Shown: positions 35,814 to 45,143 of the stretch, piece by piece
How positions within the stretch are numbered: the first letter of the stretch is position 1
How the letters are laid out: each line of letters opens with the position of its first letter
NCBI RefSeq assembly: GCF_026460885.1
Contig: NZ_JAOVZW010000021.1
Coordinates: forward strand, 118,467-182,466
Direction of reading: 5' to 3'
Length of the DNA stretch: 64,000 nucleotides
Source: Chryseobacterium formosum
GTDB taxonomy: Bacteria; Bacteroidota; Bacteroidia; Flavobacteriales; Weeksellaceae
Notes under the pieces: model-generated
Seen by the model: the letters and a program-made list of their open reading frames with translations, nothing else
Told to the model about the DNA's origin: nothing
Databases searched by the model: none
Translations under genes and position numbers: made by a program

Positions 35814-36590
35814 TTATTTTAAAACTGTGTAATCTCCTTCTTTTAATTGTGGTTTCCAATGAGATAATTCTGAATATTTGATTAAAATTTGATCCATTGC
35901 CGCAGAATATCCGTTGTAAGCTCCAAGAAGTCTCTGTTTTTTATCTAGTATCAAGGTTACTTTTTTAGGTTTACATCTATATGCAGCTTCATAGATCGAA
36001 AATCCTTCAAAGAAGTTATTAATTAAAAACGGATTTTCAGAATTTCCATCACCATATTTAAAGATTGATGTTATTATTTTGGACATCATTCCAAGATGTT
36101 TTGCTGAAAGATTTTCTTCGCCAATCTTTTTGTATGCTAATGAAATTTCTTTGTGACCTGTAATATTATTCGGACTTTTCTTTAATAATATTTGAGCGGT
36201 TTTTATGGCGTCGGTATAATTTTTTTCTTCGTTCAGTTTATAAGTACGGTTTGCCAAACTGTCTAAAAGGGTAGGGTCAATATTATTTTTAGAAATATTA
36301 AACTTCGTTAAACTGATAATTTGTTCGGCTGTAACCGTTGAGTCAAGTTGAATAATTTTTTCTTCAACATTTTTAAAATAATAAATCGATTTTTTGTCAT
36401 TCGATAAAGAAAGCGGAATATTAAATTTTGGAAAAACTGCTTGTACTTCTTCGCCATACATTCTTAATGATGAAGATTTATCACTATTAATTTTTTCTTT
36501 TGCAGGTGGTTCTGGAGGCGGTGGAGGGATTTGCCCAAACATAAAGTGAGCTAATAAAAGAAAGAGTAGAGTGAAAAGATTTTTTTTCAT
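35814..36590 (-). CDS. Exported protein with TPR-like repeat
   Basis: A 258-residue protein with signal peptide (KKNLFTLLFLLLAHFMFGQ) and a proline-rich start to the mature chain (IPPPPPEPPAKEK). A TPR-like pair occurs in the middle (NYTDAIKTAQILLKKSPNNITGHKEISLAYKKIGE). It contains EAAYRCKPKKVTLILDKKQ, not assignable. Function unknown. A terminator-like hairpin lies upstream at 36641. Confidence 0.7.
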   Translation of the reverse strand: MKKNLFTLLFLLLAHFMFGQIPPPPPEPPAKEKINSDKSSSLRMYGEEVQAVFPKFNIPLSLSNDKKSIYYFKNVEEKIIQLDSTVTAEQIISLTKFNISKNNIDPTLLDSLANRTYKLNEEKNYTDAIKTAQILLKKSPNNITGHKEISLAYKKIGEENLSAKHLGMMSKIITSIFKYGDGNSENPFLINNFFEGFSIYEAAYRCKPKKVTLILDKKQRLLGAYNGYSAAMDQILIKYSELSHWKPQLKEGDYTVLK

Positions 36591-36640
36591 TTATGTTTAA
36601 TTTAAAATTTTTATAAAAGTACCAATATTTGTTGTAAAAC

Positions 36641-36674
36641 AAAAAAAGCTTATTGTTTCCAATAAGCTTTTTTT
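36641..36674. terminator. Strong hairpin next to tRNA-like end
   Basis: AAAAAAAGCTTATTG pairs with CAATAAGCTTTTTTTT around a TTTC loop. On the minus strand it lies directly after the tRNA 3'-end-like sequence at 36677-36704, as the terminator of a tRNA or tmRNA gene would. Confidence 0.75.
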
Positions 36675-36676
36675 TA

Positions 36677-36704
36677 TGCGGAGAGACGGACTACAATCGA
36701 ACAT
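36677..36704 (-). other. Possible tRNA 3'-end remnant (att scar)
   Basis: On the minus strand the segment reads GTTCGATT, then CCGTC TCTCCGC A: the 3' T-stem strand, 3' acceptor strand and discriminator base of a tRNA, followed at once by a terminator. The expected T-loop closure and the remaining tRNA body are absent. This is what an integrase site leaves when an element has inserted into a tRNA 3' end. Chance similarity cannot be excluded. Confidence 0.35.
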
Positions 36705-36829
36705 TTGATTCCACTTTTATCATTTATAAACAGAATTACTTGAAATTTAATTTCACCAGAGTTATTAAAAGTATCAAAATATTTTGATGCTTTTAGTCAT
36801 TTAGGTTTTTGCTAGTATACTTCGAAAAA

Positions 36830-37153
36830 ATGAAATCTATAATAGATGAAGAATATAACAATAGGGACATTAATTTAATAGATGAATTTACAAATACAGA
36901 ATTGATTGATAAGTTGTTTGAGGAAGGCGTTATCATAATTACATGAGGGATTAATCCATATACTTATCCAATCTATAGTATTGAAAACAAAGAAAAAGTA
37001 ATTGAATTTTTTGGAGAAAGTTATGATTTCCAAAAGGGAGTATATAATTTAAATGAAGAGATTAAAGAATTATCTATTATACCTGGAAATGCGCTGGAAA
37101 ATTGGGATGAAGTATGTAAGCAAGTATGGAAAAAAAATACCAATTTATTGTAA
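36830..37153 (+). pseudogene. Unknown gene with in-frame TGA
   Basis: The frame reads MKSIIDEEYNNRDINLID up to IIIT, then TGA (36944-36946), then continues open as GINPYTYPIYSIENKEKV to an ordinary stop at 37153. A TGG-to-TGA change would restore one 107-residue protein. It may be an immunity-type protein by context, but no family is recognised. The last codons overlap another short open frame at 37126. Confidence 0.5.
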
Positions 37154-37293
37154 CGGAAAAAAAAGTAATACTTGAACCTAGGAGACTTGTTGACAGTAAC
37201 GGAGAAACGACAATTTCGTCTTTTTTGGTATATAAGACTGATACTGAATTTCAAGATAATCCTTTACTTAACATTGATTTGTTATATTCTTAG
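37126..37293 (+). pseudogene. Short open frame, possible shifted continuation
   Basis: A 55-residue frame beginning MEKKYQFIVTEKKVILEPRR and ending PLLNIDLLYS. It overlaps the end of the previous broken gene in another frame, so it may be its true C-terminus after a frameshift, or a small independent gene. Not recognised. The following 288 bases contain one hairpin and no convincing gene. Confidence 0.35.
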
Positions 37294-37441
37294 ATCTGAT
37301 AATATTCTCAGAAATTTAATGTATTTTAAGAAAGCTCATTATCGTTTAAAAATCTGATATTTGGTAATGTTCAAAATTTAGTGATAATCACTTTCAGAAA
37401 TATAATCGATTGTTTTCAGTATTAACTCAAATTTACTTTAT

Positions 37442-37478
37442 AAAAATGAGAGTAAGATAATTCTGCTCTCATTTATTT
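37442..37478 (+). terminator. Terminator-like hairpin
   Basis: AAATGAGAG (37444-37452) pairs with CTCTCATTT (37466-37474), followed by ATTTT. It would end transcription of the broken genes upstream. Confidence 0.55.
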
Positions 37479-37581
37479 TGATAATATTCCAAATGTGTTG
37501 GTTTCTTTTAATAATTGGCATTTCACATAATGAAATAAAAATGTAGGAATGGATAATGAATAATGAATAATGAATTTATTA

Positions 37582-37925
37582 ATGGAGCAAAAACCTATTA
37601 ATTTACTTGATTTTAAAAATCTAGAAAAAGAAATAGACGGGATATTTTCCGAGGATTTTAAAGATTATTATTTAAAATTCAATGGCGGATTCCAATAAAG
37701 GATTGCTTTTATATGGATAAGTATAAAACTTATTTATCTATTATTGGTTTTATTCCTATTAAGTATCACTATGAGAATAATGATAATTGGACTTTAGAAG
37801 AAGCTTTTAACCATTTTAACATGAAAGGATATTTACCAAGTAATTTAATTGCATTTGCATCCGATTATGGTGGAAGTAAATTTTGTATTGATTTAGAAAG
37901 TGGAATATATTTAATGTATATATAG
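37582..37925 (+). pseudogene. SUKH (SMI1/KNR4) family immunity-like gene, frameshifted
   Basis: Frame 1 reads MEQKPINLLDFKNLEKEIDG to DYYLKFNGGFQ and stops at 37698. The next frame continues IKDCFYMDKYKTYLSIIGFI and ends GSKFCIDLESGIYLMYI. Adding one C near 37693 (CC to CCC) would give NGGFPIKDCFY, the normal SUKH core, so a single-base deletion broke the gene. The C-terminus also appears short. SUKH proteins often serve as immunity to polymorphic toxins, which fits the accessory region. Confidence 0.7.
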
Positions 37926-38765
37926 ATTAAGTCACTCGGGAGCAGCAATTTTATAGTATAATTCGGATAAAGATATTCTCCTCCTTTGGGTAATATAAAA
38001 TTCTGTTTCTAGTTAAGATTAATAAAAATTAAAAAAATATGTGTGATAAGATGCTTTTTAATTCTTAATTAAAAAATTCAAGTTCAGAGACGACTATATC
38101 AATGGGCTATAATACTTGTACAACTTTTAATCATCAATAATACCATATTTATGGTATTTAATAAATGTGTTGATCAGGCTATATTTGATTTATAGTATGA
38201 GATACACAGATGGATAAATTTCTCGAACAGCTTGCTATATGTAAAAAGTAAAATAACAATAATTTATTGGAACGCTGAGTAATATCATTTGGTTGAATAT
38301 TAAGCTATTATATGTAGTGTTTTACATTGCAGATTTGAAACGTAAATTTATAACTCTGATGAATATCTTATTTTATAACTATTAATGTTTGTATAAGTTT
38401 GATGATTAAAACTTAAAAAAGTGCTATGAAAAAGCTCTCTTTTATCCGAGGCTGATATTGAACTTTTGTATGCATGATATACAGATCTATTATTAAAATT
38501 CTTTACAGTTATGACATGAACTTATTTCTTCTAACGAATGAATTATGAGAAATCATCTTCTATGGGAATAAAACAATACTGCTTTTTCAGAGAATATGCA
38601 TTCGGGTTCTTATTAATTATGACAAAATTTCTACGGAAAACAGCTTTCAATAGAAGTAAAATTAACATTCCACAAGAGAAAATATTAAAATTACATTATC
38701 ACTTAAAGATATTAGGAGTAAACGAAAATCCTTTAATAGAGTAGTATAAATTGAAAAATTACAAA
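37926..38765. other. AT-rich stretch without supported gene
   Basis: 840 bases of very AT-rich DNA. A 68-codon open frame at 38538-38744 has no recognisable domain and a biased composition. No RNA gene, repeat or clear TAnnTTTG promoter was found, although the promoter for the next large gene must lie in its right part. Confidence 0.5.
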
Positions 38766-41700
38766 ATGAAAATCAAATTATTTTTGTTATCATTATTGTT
38801 ATGGTTTGGAGCTTTACAATCTCAGACCATAACGATTGATTTAAGTACCGGAAAAAACGATGACGGTACTTTAATGAATGCTCCGCCTCCGGATGTAGCC
38901 GGAGGAGCTTCTGTAATGGACCCCGATTGGACAGTAATGCGTCCGGGAGAAACTGTTCAGGTAAGTACTAAAACAAGACACACTTATTCCGGATGGTCTT
39001 TTCCTGGTTTAGGTGTAACAGGAAATGCTTTGCAAAGCCGGTGGATTACGGATAAAGATGGATTGTTTAACGTGGGAGACGGTTATTACTATTATTATAG
39101 CAAAACCTTTACGATACCTAGTGGAACTACCGATGCAACACTTAATCTCAGATCATTAAGCTTTGTAAGAAACTGGACATATTTGGTAAGGACAGATGTA
39201 TCCCCAAATACGGAAGAGTTAATTGTCCAAACAACATGGATGAGTGATGGAGCCAAAGGCTGGCTAAACTCAAGAAGTCCGGAAGTTATCAATAAGCCGA
39301 TTACTCCCGGAACATATATCATAAAAGTAAAATTATATACTAATAATGGTGGAGTAACCAATGCAGTAAATGTACATGGTTTGGTTAGTTATACTCCTCA
39401 AACTTGTGCAACTCCTGCTCCGTCAGTAAGCACTCCGATTGCTTACTGCCAAAATACTACTGCATCTCCGCTATCTGCAACGGGAACAGCGTTATTGTGG
39501 TATAATGCAGCAACAGGAGGAACAGGAAGTACAACTGCTCCGACTCCTTCTACAAGCAGTACAGGTACAACTTCTTATTATGTTAGTCAAACCCTCAACG
39601 GTTGCGAAGGACCAAGAGAGAAAATAGATGTAACGATAAATGCTGGTCCTGTCTCTCCCGCAGTAAATACTCCTGTTACTTATTGCCAAAATGCCGCTGC
39701 ATCTCCACTTTCAGCAACAGGAACGGGCTTATTATGGTACACTACAGCAACAAGAGGATCAGGAAGCACAATTGCTCCAACTCCTTCTACAAACAGTACG
39801 GGTACAACTTCTTATTATGTAAGCCAAACTATAAACGGTTGTGAAAGTACACGTTCTTTAATAGATGTAGTGGTAAGTAGCACTCTTGGTTTACCCGGAG
39901 TAAATTCTCAGATTACTTACTGTCAAAATGAAACAGCATCTTCTTTGTCTGCAACAGGTACAGGATTACTTTGGTATACTACAGGTACAGGAGGAACAGG
40001 AAGTACTACCGCTCCAATACCGAGTACTAATGTAGCAGGAAGTACAGATTATTGGGTAAGTCAATCTGTAAATAGTTGTGAAGGTTTAAGGGCCAAAATA
40101 ACGGTAACAGTTAATGCAGGTCCTAATACACCTGCAACTGGCGTTATTACCCAGCCGTCATGCTCTGTATCCACAGGATCGGTAATATTAAGTGGGCTGC
40201 CTGCAGGAAACTGGACTATCATCGCCAATCCCGGAGGTGCTACCTTAACCGGAAATACCTCAACAGCAACTTTCACTAATTTGTCACCCGGAACCAGTTA
40301 TTATTTTAATGTAAAGACCGCTACAGGATGTACTTCTGTATTATCGGATGAGGTAGTAATTAACTCTATATCCGGTATTACGGGTAATGATAAAGTTTGT
40401 AAAGGAAGTTCTATTACTTTATTGGTTCCCTCTAGCATACAAGGAGCAGGTACAAACCCATGGAGCTTAAACTCTGCAATTAGCGGAGTAACTCTTATCA
40501 AAGATGCTAATAATCCAAATGTGGCGACTATGACAGTAGCAGCTTCAGTAACGGCAGCTTCAGCAATAGTTAGATTTACGACAACTACAGGTTGTGTACT
40601 CACAAAAACTGTCAGCATAGGAACAGTTGTAACTCCTACATTTAGCACACCTGCTATACCTTCTTCTATCTGTTTTGGTCAGAATTATACACTTCCGACT
40701 ACTGCAAGCAATACGGTTATGGTTAATGGAGTTGCAACACCTATCACAGGAACTTGGTCTCCTGCAATAGTCGATAATATGGTAAAAGGTATTTACACTT
40801 TTACTCCTAATCAGCTTCAAGGATATTGTATCAACTCTACTTCCGTTACCATTAGTGTTAGTAACAGCTTGGAGAGATATAGCGGAGATGCGTATCAGAC
40901 AGTAAATGCAGGTACGCCTATTCAAAAAATTCTATACAGAATTGTTGGAGGAACGACTGCTACAGTGGCAGGACTACCGACGGGAGTTACCTATTCTGTT
41001 GTAGCAGGTATGGGCAATATAGGTAAGGATATAAAAATTTCAGGAACGCCTACAACACCCGGAACATATAACTTTACTGTTACTGTACCAAATGCTTCTT
41101 GTTCGGCAACAGCGACGGGTAAAATTGTTGTAAATCCCACAGGAACCGTGGACTGGACCCTTGCTCCCAACAGTTACATTTTTACAGGTAAAGACGATAA
41201 AGATCCCACGAAAGATGTGGATGGTATAAAAATTCCTGTAAAAAAAGCATTTGCTGTTTGGAAAGATGACCGTGATCCTGTCGTTTCATTTAATACACCT
41301 GTTCCGGCAGGAAGCCAACTCTCTGCTTATGTGTATTGGGAAGATGTTTCCGGAATAATAAAAAGTGATGCTTCCTATAAATTGAATTTAGACGGAAGCG
41401 GAGAAGATGCTAAAATTCTGGTTCCCGTAAATAAAGCTAAAGGAGAAGGAAATGCAGTAATAGCACTACACGCAGGCTCTAACGGAAATAGCAGTGATCC
41501 AATATACTGGAGCTGGCATGTTTGGATAACCGATGATCCACGCATTAATGGCTCTGCCTATAATCAGGGATTTGAAAAAGATAAGAATGGAGTAAATGCA
41601 TTTGCTGATTGGAAATGGATGGATAGAAATCTGGGTGCTACCAATGCTCAGTTTTTAGGGAATGATTGGAATAAATCTGCGGGTCTTATGTATCAATGGG

Positions 41701-44459
41701 GAAGAAAAGACGCTATTCCTCCAATGACCTATAAAGACGGGACAAGTTATGAAATACATGGGGAAATAGGAAAAGGTAGAAAATTTAACCCTTTTGCTCC
41801 GGTAGGATCAGACAAATTTGAATTCGGTTGGAAATTAAGACCTAATAATGCTGTTACCTTAAACAATCATAGTGAGGTCGCTCAAAATTTAAAATATGCC
41901 GTAAACCATCCATTACAATTAATTACATATACTAACTTTCTTGGTGAAACATGGTTTTCAGATCAGGAATACAGGGTAACGGGATTTATGGATGGAGCAT
42001 ATTATAGTAACAGAATTTCATGGGATCTGTGGTCTGATAATAGAAACGGTATGTTTTCTCAGCAGGGGCATACTTATAAAGTTGGAACAACAAATGTAAT
42101 TACTGAAGTAGGATTAGATAGTCAGATATACAAATTAAAATCTTCTTATGATCCATGCCCTTGCGGTTGGAGAATCCCTTCTCATTACGGAGGCAGCTTA
42201 GGCGGAGGAACGGGCAATAACAATTCAAGTCCGTGGGGAAGAGGCGGAGGAGGAAATGACGATGCATATAATGACTATACTACTGCATTTGTTTTATCAC
42301 CTTCAGTAAATGAAGGAAAACCTTTTTCATATATTAGTCTAAAAACTAATAATTCAATGTTGTCTAATATTAAAGTATATCCTTCCTTAGGATTTGATTT
42401 TAGCGGACAGTCAAATAGAAAACTTGATTATTTCCCGTTAACAGGAGCTTATGTATATTTCGGACCGCAAGAGAAGGTGGATTATTACCGTGCATCAGAA
42501 GGAGTTTCTTATGTTAACTGGCTGGCTACTGCAGGATTTCCAACATCTACATACTCTCCTTGGAACGGAATCCGTGGTATGGGTATCGTTGCAGATTATA
42601 AAACGACTCCGGATAAATTGAATCTTAGCTACAGTATTGCTCAGACCTCAAGAATTAAAGGAGCGGGAACTGTAAGATGTATTAAAGATCCTAATGATAC
42701 TTACATGCCTTCAGTATTCAAAACAGATTATATATATCCTTCTGCTAGTGCACAATATACTGTAGAAAATTTAAAGTCTTGGTCTAAAGAACCGAACAGC
42801 TATATTATTGCTCCCGCTGATGTATCCAAAACATTCAGCATTAAGAAGGCTGTAGCAATGCATAAGCTTTATTTGACAGACAATGCAGATTTTCCTGCCG
42901 ATCTTAGTGTTAGCGTATATTGGACTACTAAAGACAATAATATAGATCCTATAAATGCTGTTTATTCGGCGGGTTCTAATCCTGAAGATGGTAATATCAC
43001 AATAAATAGAACAGCCGGACAATATGGTAATGCAGTTGTGGCGCTTCATAACGGAACGGCACAGTCTTCTCCGGTTATTTGGAGCTGGCATATTTGGTTA
43101 CCTGAAACAGAACCTGTAGGTATTGAAGAATACTTAACCGAGATTCCTTATGATATTACCGCAAATAGTACTGCAAGCGGAATTTCCCCAAGTGGACATG
43201 TCATAAACAATTCTTATAGTCTTGTATTGCCACCTTTAAAGACTGTTTTTATGGATAGGAATCTGGGTGCTTTGAAGGCTTTTCCAACTACTGCTACATC
43301 TATAGATGATAATGAGTACAAAAAGACAATAGGATTGCATTATCAATTTGGTAGGAAAGATCCGTTACCGAGCTTTTTAGATGGAAACATTTACAGAAAC
43401 GGTCAGTTGATAGGAGCAGCTCAATATAATAGTACAACCGGAGGGTATATCTCCAATTATTCTCAGTATGCCGGTAACGTTACATCCACAAATAAAAGAG
43501 AATTTGCTGTAAAGAAGGTATTGAAGTATTCTGCTGAAAACCCGCTTACTTATTTGAATCAGGATATTACAAAAACAGGTACATTGGGAGGTGCTTCGTA
43601 TGAAAAGCCTAAAGACTGGATCAGTGAAGACCAAGGCATAGCTTTTGAGCGTTGGGGACACGCAGGTGAAAAATCTCCTTTCGACCCGTGTCCTGAAGGA
43701 TGGAGAGTTCCCGATAATTCTTACTCGTTTGCAAGCAGCTATACCGGAGACGGAGTAAAAGGTAATTCTCCATGGTATCTGGGAGGCAAAGCCATCACAG
43801 ACCCTAATCCTAACAGCGTAAGTAAAATAGGGATAGGGCAGACATACAAAGCATCAGCCGAAAATGACTATAAAGGAGTTTTGGTAAATTCTGCTTTAGG
43901 AAATCATGCAGGATGGGTATTTAACGGAAACAACAATGGCAAGTCTTATAAAATAGGAAATTACCCTCTTGCAGGAGTTAGAACCGGAAGTTCTGTCGTT
44001 GCTAATGAAGTAGGAGTATGGTCAGCATCAATGGACGATGCTATGTTTGGTAATGCTCTTGGATTGCGGATAAAATCAGGATTAATGACCACAGGTATAG
44101 GAATGAATCCTTATTCTGCGATGTCTTGTCGTTGTGCAAAAGACGAACCTAGATATCTTGGGATACCTGTAACCAATAACTCGGGGGTACAAGCCCGAAC
44201 AATATTGGCGTCTGAAGAAGTACAGCAAAAAGTTAAATCCGAAAAGCTGGTTCTTTATCCTATTCCTGTAAGTAGCATATTATATATCAGTGCTAATGAT
44301 AACAAAGATTATTATTACGAAGTGTATAATATGTCCGGACAGCTTGTGAAAAAAGGCAAGTTTGAAAATAAGCAAACTGACGTTTCCGGTTTAATTTCCG
44401 GAGCTTATCTGGTAAGGATTAACGATTCGGATGCTGTGGTTAAAATAATCAAAAAATAA
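38766..44459 (+). CDS. T9SS-exported FISUMP/Ig-like adhesin-type protein
   Basis: A 1,897-residue secreted protein. The ATG at 38766 gives a signal peptide ending ALQSQ; a TTG 15 bases upstream is less likely. After an N-terminal domain come three 78-residue Ig-like repeats (about residues 220-450), each with YCQN..., LSATGT..LLWY and SQ..N.CE. Further Ig/PKD-like domains follow, then two FISUMP-type domains with MDRNLGA and YQ(W/F)GRKD (about 950 and 1495) and CP.GWR(I/V)P. The last 70 residues (LYPIPVSSILYI ... AYLVRINDSDAVVKIIKK) are a type A T9SS sorting domain. Probably a cell-surface or released adhesin; the ligand is unknown. Confidence 0.88.
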   Translation: MKIKLFLLSLLLWFGALQSQTITIDLSTGKNDDGTLMNAPPPDVAGGASVMDPDWTVMRPGETVQVSTKTRHTYSGWSFPGLGVTGNALQSRWITDKDGLFNVGDGYYYYYSKTFTIPSGTTDATLNLRSLSFVRNWTYLVRTDVSPNTEELIVQTTWMSDGAKGWLNSRSPEVINKPITPGTYIIKVKLYTNNGGVTNAVNVHGLVSYTPQTCATPAPSVSTPIAYCQNTTASPLSATGTALLWYNAATGGTGSTTAPTPSTSSTGTTSYYVSQTLNGCEGPREKIDVTINAGPVSPAVNTPVTYCQNAAASPLSATGTGLLWYTTATRGSGSTIAPTPSTNSTGTTSYYVSQTINGCESTRSLIDVVVSSTLGLPGVNSQITYCQNETASSLSATGTGLLWYTTGTGGTGSTTAPIPSTNVAGSTDYWVSQSVNSCEGLRAKITVTVNAGPNTPATGVITQPSCSVSTGSVILSGLPAGNWTIIANPGGATLTGNTSTATFTNLSPGTSYYFNVKTATGCTSVLSDEVVINSISGITGNDKVCKGSSITLLVPSSIQGAGTNPWSLNSAISGVTLIKDANNPNVATMTVAASVTAASAIVRFTTTTGCVLTKTVSIGTVVTPTFSTPAIPSSICFGQNYTLPTTASNTVMVNGVATPITGTWSPAIVDNMVKGIYTFTPNQLQGYCINSTSVTISVSNSLERYSGDAYQTVNAGTPIQKILYRIVGGTTATVAGLPTGVTYSVVAGMGNIGKDIKISGTPTTPGTYNFTVTVPNASCSATATGKIVVNPTGTVDWTLAPNSYIFTGKDDKDPTKDVDGIKIPVKKAFAVWKDDRDPVVSFNTPVPAGSQLSAYVYWEDVSGIIKSDASYKLNLDGSGEDAKILVPVNKAKGEGNAVIALHAGSNGNSSDPIYWSWHVWITDDPRINGSAYNQGFEKDKNGVNAFADWKWMDRNLGATNAQFLGNDWNKSAGLMYQWGRKDAIPPMTYKDGTSYEIHGEIGKGRKFNPFAPVGSDKFEFGWKLRPNNAVTLNNHSEVAQNLKYAVNHPLQLITYTNFLGETWFSDQEYRVTGFMDGAYYSNRISWDLWSDNRNGMFSQQGHTYKVGTTNVITEVGLDSQIYKLKSSYDPCPCGWRIPSHYGGSLGGGTGNNNSSPWGRGGGGNDDAYNDYTTAFVLSPSVNEGKPFSYISLKTNNSMLSNIKVYPSLGFDFSGQSNRKLDYFPLTGAYVYFGPQEKVDYYRASEGVSYVNWLATAGFPTSTYSPWNGIRGMGIVADYKTTPDKLNLSYSIAQTSRIKGAGTVRCIKDPNDTYMPSVFKTDYIYPSASAQYTVENLKSWSKEPNSYIIAPADVSKTFSIKKAVAMHKLYLTDNADFPADLSVSVYWTTKDNNIDPINAVYSAGSNPEDGNITINRTAGQYGNAVVALHNGTAQSSPVIWSWHIWLPETEPVGIEEYLTEIPYDITANSTASGISPSGHVINNSYSLVLPPLKTVFMDRNLGALKAFPTTATSIDDNEYKKTIGLHYQFGRKDPLPSFLDGNIYRNGQLIGAAQYNSTTGGYISNYSQYAGNVTSTNKREFAVKKVLKYSAENPLTYLNQDITKTGTLGGASYEKPKDWISEDQGIAFERWGHAGEKSPFDPCPEGWRVPDNSYSFASSYTGDGVKGNSPWYLGGKAITDPNPNSVSKIGIGQTYKASAENDYKGVLVNSALGNHAGWVFNGNNNGKSYKIGNYPLAGVRTGSSVVANEVGVWSASMDDAMFGNALGLRIKSGLMTTGIGMNPYSAMSCRCAKDEPRYLGIPVTNNSGVQARTILASEEVQQKVKSEKLVLYPIPVSSILYISANDNKDYYYEVYNMSGQLVKKGKFENKQTDVSGLISGAYLVRINDSDAVVKIIKK
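39430..40120 (+). repeat. Three tandem Ig-like repeat units
   Basis: Three in-frame copies of about 234 bases, beginning near 39430, 39664 and 39898. They share the coding segments for YCQN, SATGTxLLWY and SYYVSQ. They are similar at DNA level, so recombination between them could change repeat number. Confidence 0.75.
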
Positions 44460-44530
44460 AGATAAACTAAGTATCTGAAAGAGCATAAAGATCTGATAAC
44501 TTTATCTGTATTTTGGATAAAGTGTAACAT

Positions 44531-44557
44531 TAAACCACGCCGAAAGGCGTGGTTTAA
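44531..44557 (+). terminator. Strong terminator
   Basis: TTAAACCACGCC, loop GAAA, GGCGTGGTTTAA: a perfect 12-bp stem 72 bases after the stop of the large T9SS protein. Confidence 0.8.
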
Positions 44558-44719
44558 GTATTATCAATAAGACTCCCTCTCACACGAACAGATGTTGAGA
44601 GAAAAAACCTCTACAAAAGGAAAAATCCTTTATTGAAAGACTTTGTACCAGGTGGTTCAGATGTGGAGTTATTGCATTTGCTTAAACCATTATGAATAAT
44701 GTTGAAATCAATGTATTCA

Positions 44720-44826
44720 TTGTAATTACAGCTACTACTGTGTTAAAGCAGGAATAACATCACAAAATAAGCAACGCTATCAGTACAAAAAATTTAAAAT
44801 CAAGCGTATCGATATGGTGTTAACAA
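44720..44826 (+). mobile_element. Insertion-sequence transposase remnant
   Basis: The frame from about 44721 reads CNYSYYCVKAGITSQNKQRY, then QYKKFKIKRIDMV. This is close to the zinc-ribbon N-terminus of IS1/IS1595-like transposases (CP-C...C-VKNGK...GKQRYRC). One or more cysteines are lost and no transposase body or terminal repeat follows. The rest of 44557-45143 is AT-rich and shows no supported gene. Confidence 0.4.
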
Positions 44827-45143
44827 TGATATTAGGTTACTATATTTTTAAATGTACCAGATTTTATTTTTATGATTCGACATACATTCAAACATATTAT
44901 TGCTATAGTTTTTGGTAACTATATACTTTATTGTACCTAATAGATGATATTCTTAAAATTTTCCCTTCTAATTGATAAGGATTATAATTTTCATGAAAAA
45001 TAGTGAAGAAATTTCCTGTTAGTACATATAAGCGTATAGTTTCCAATGTATTACGAAGAATATTTAATTTGTATTTAGTTAATAAGGTTTATATAAAGAT
45101 TAAGTTTGGTACATTAAAATATATTATTATCTAAATAAATTAT

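Noticed and set aside
38538..38744. 68-residue open frame upstream of the large T9SS gene
   Set aside because: No domain, no promoter and a composition typical of AT-rich non-coding DNA.
39430..40120. Mobile or CRISPR repeat array
   Set aside because: The repeats are in frame and encode tandem Ig-like domains.
44531..44557. Terminal inverted repeat of an insertion sequence
   Set aside because: A tight GAAA-loop hairpin right after a long gene is a terminator; no partner repeat or full transposase found.
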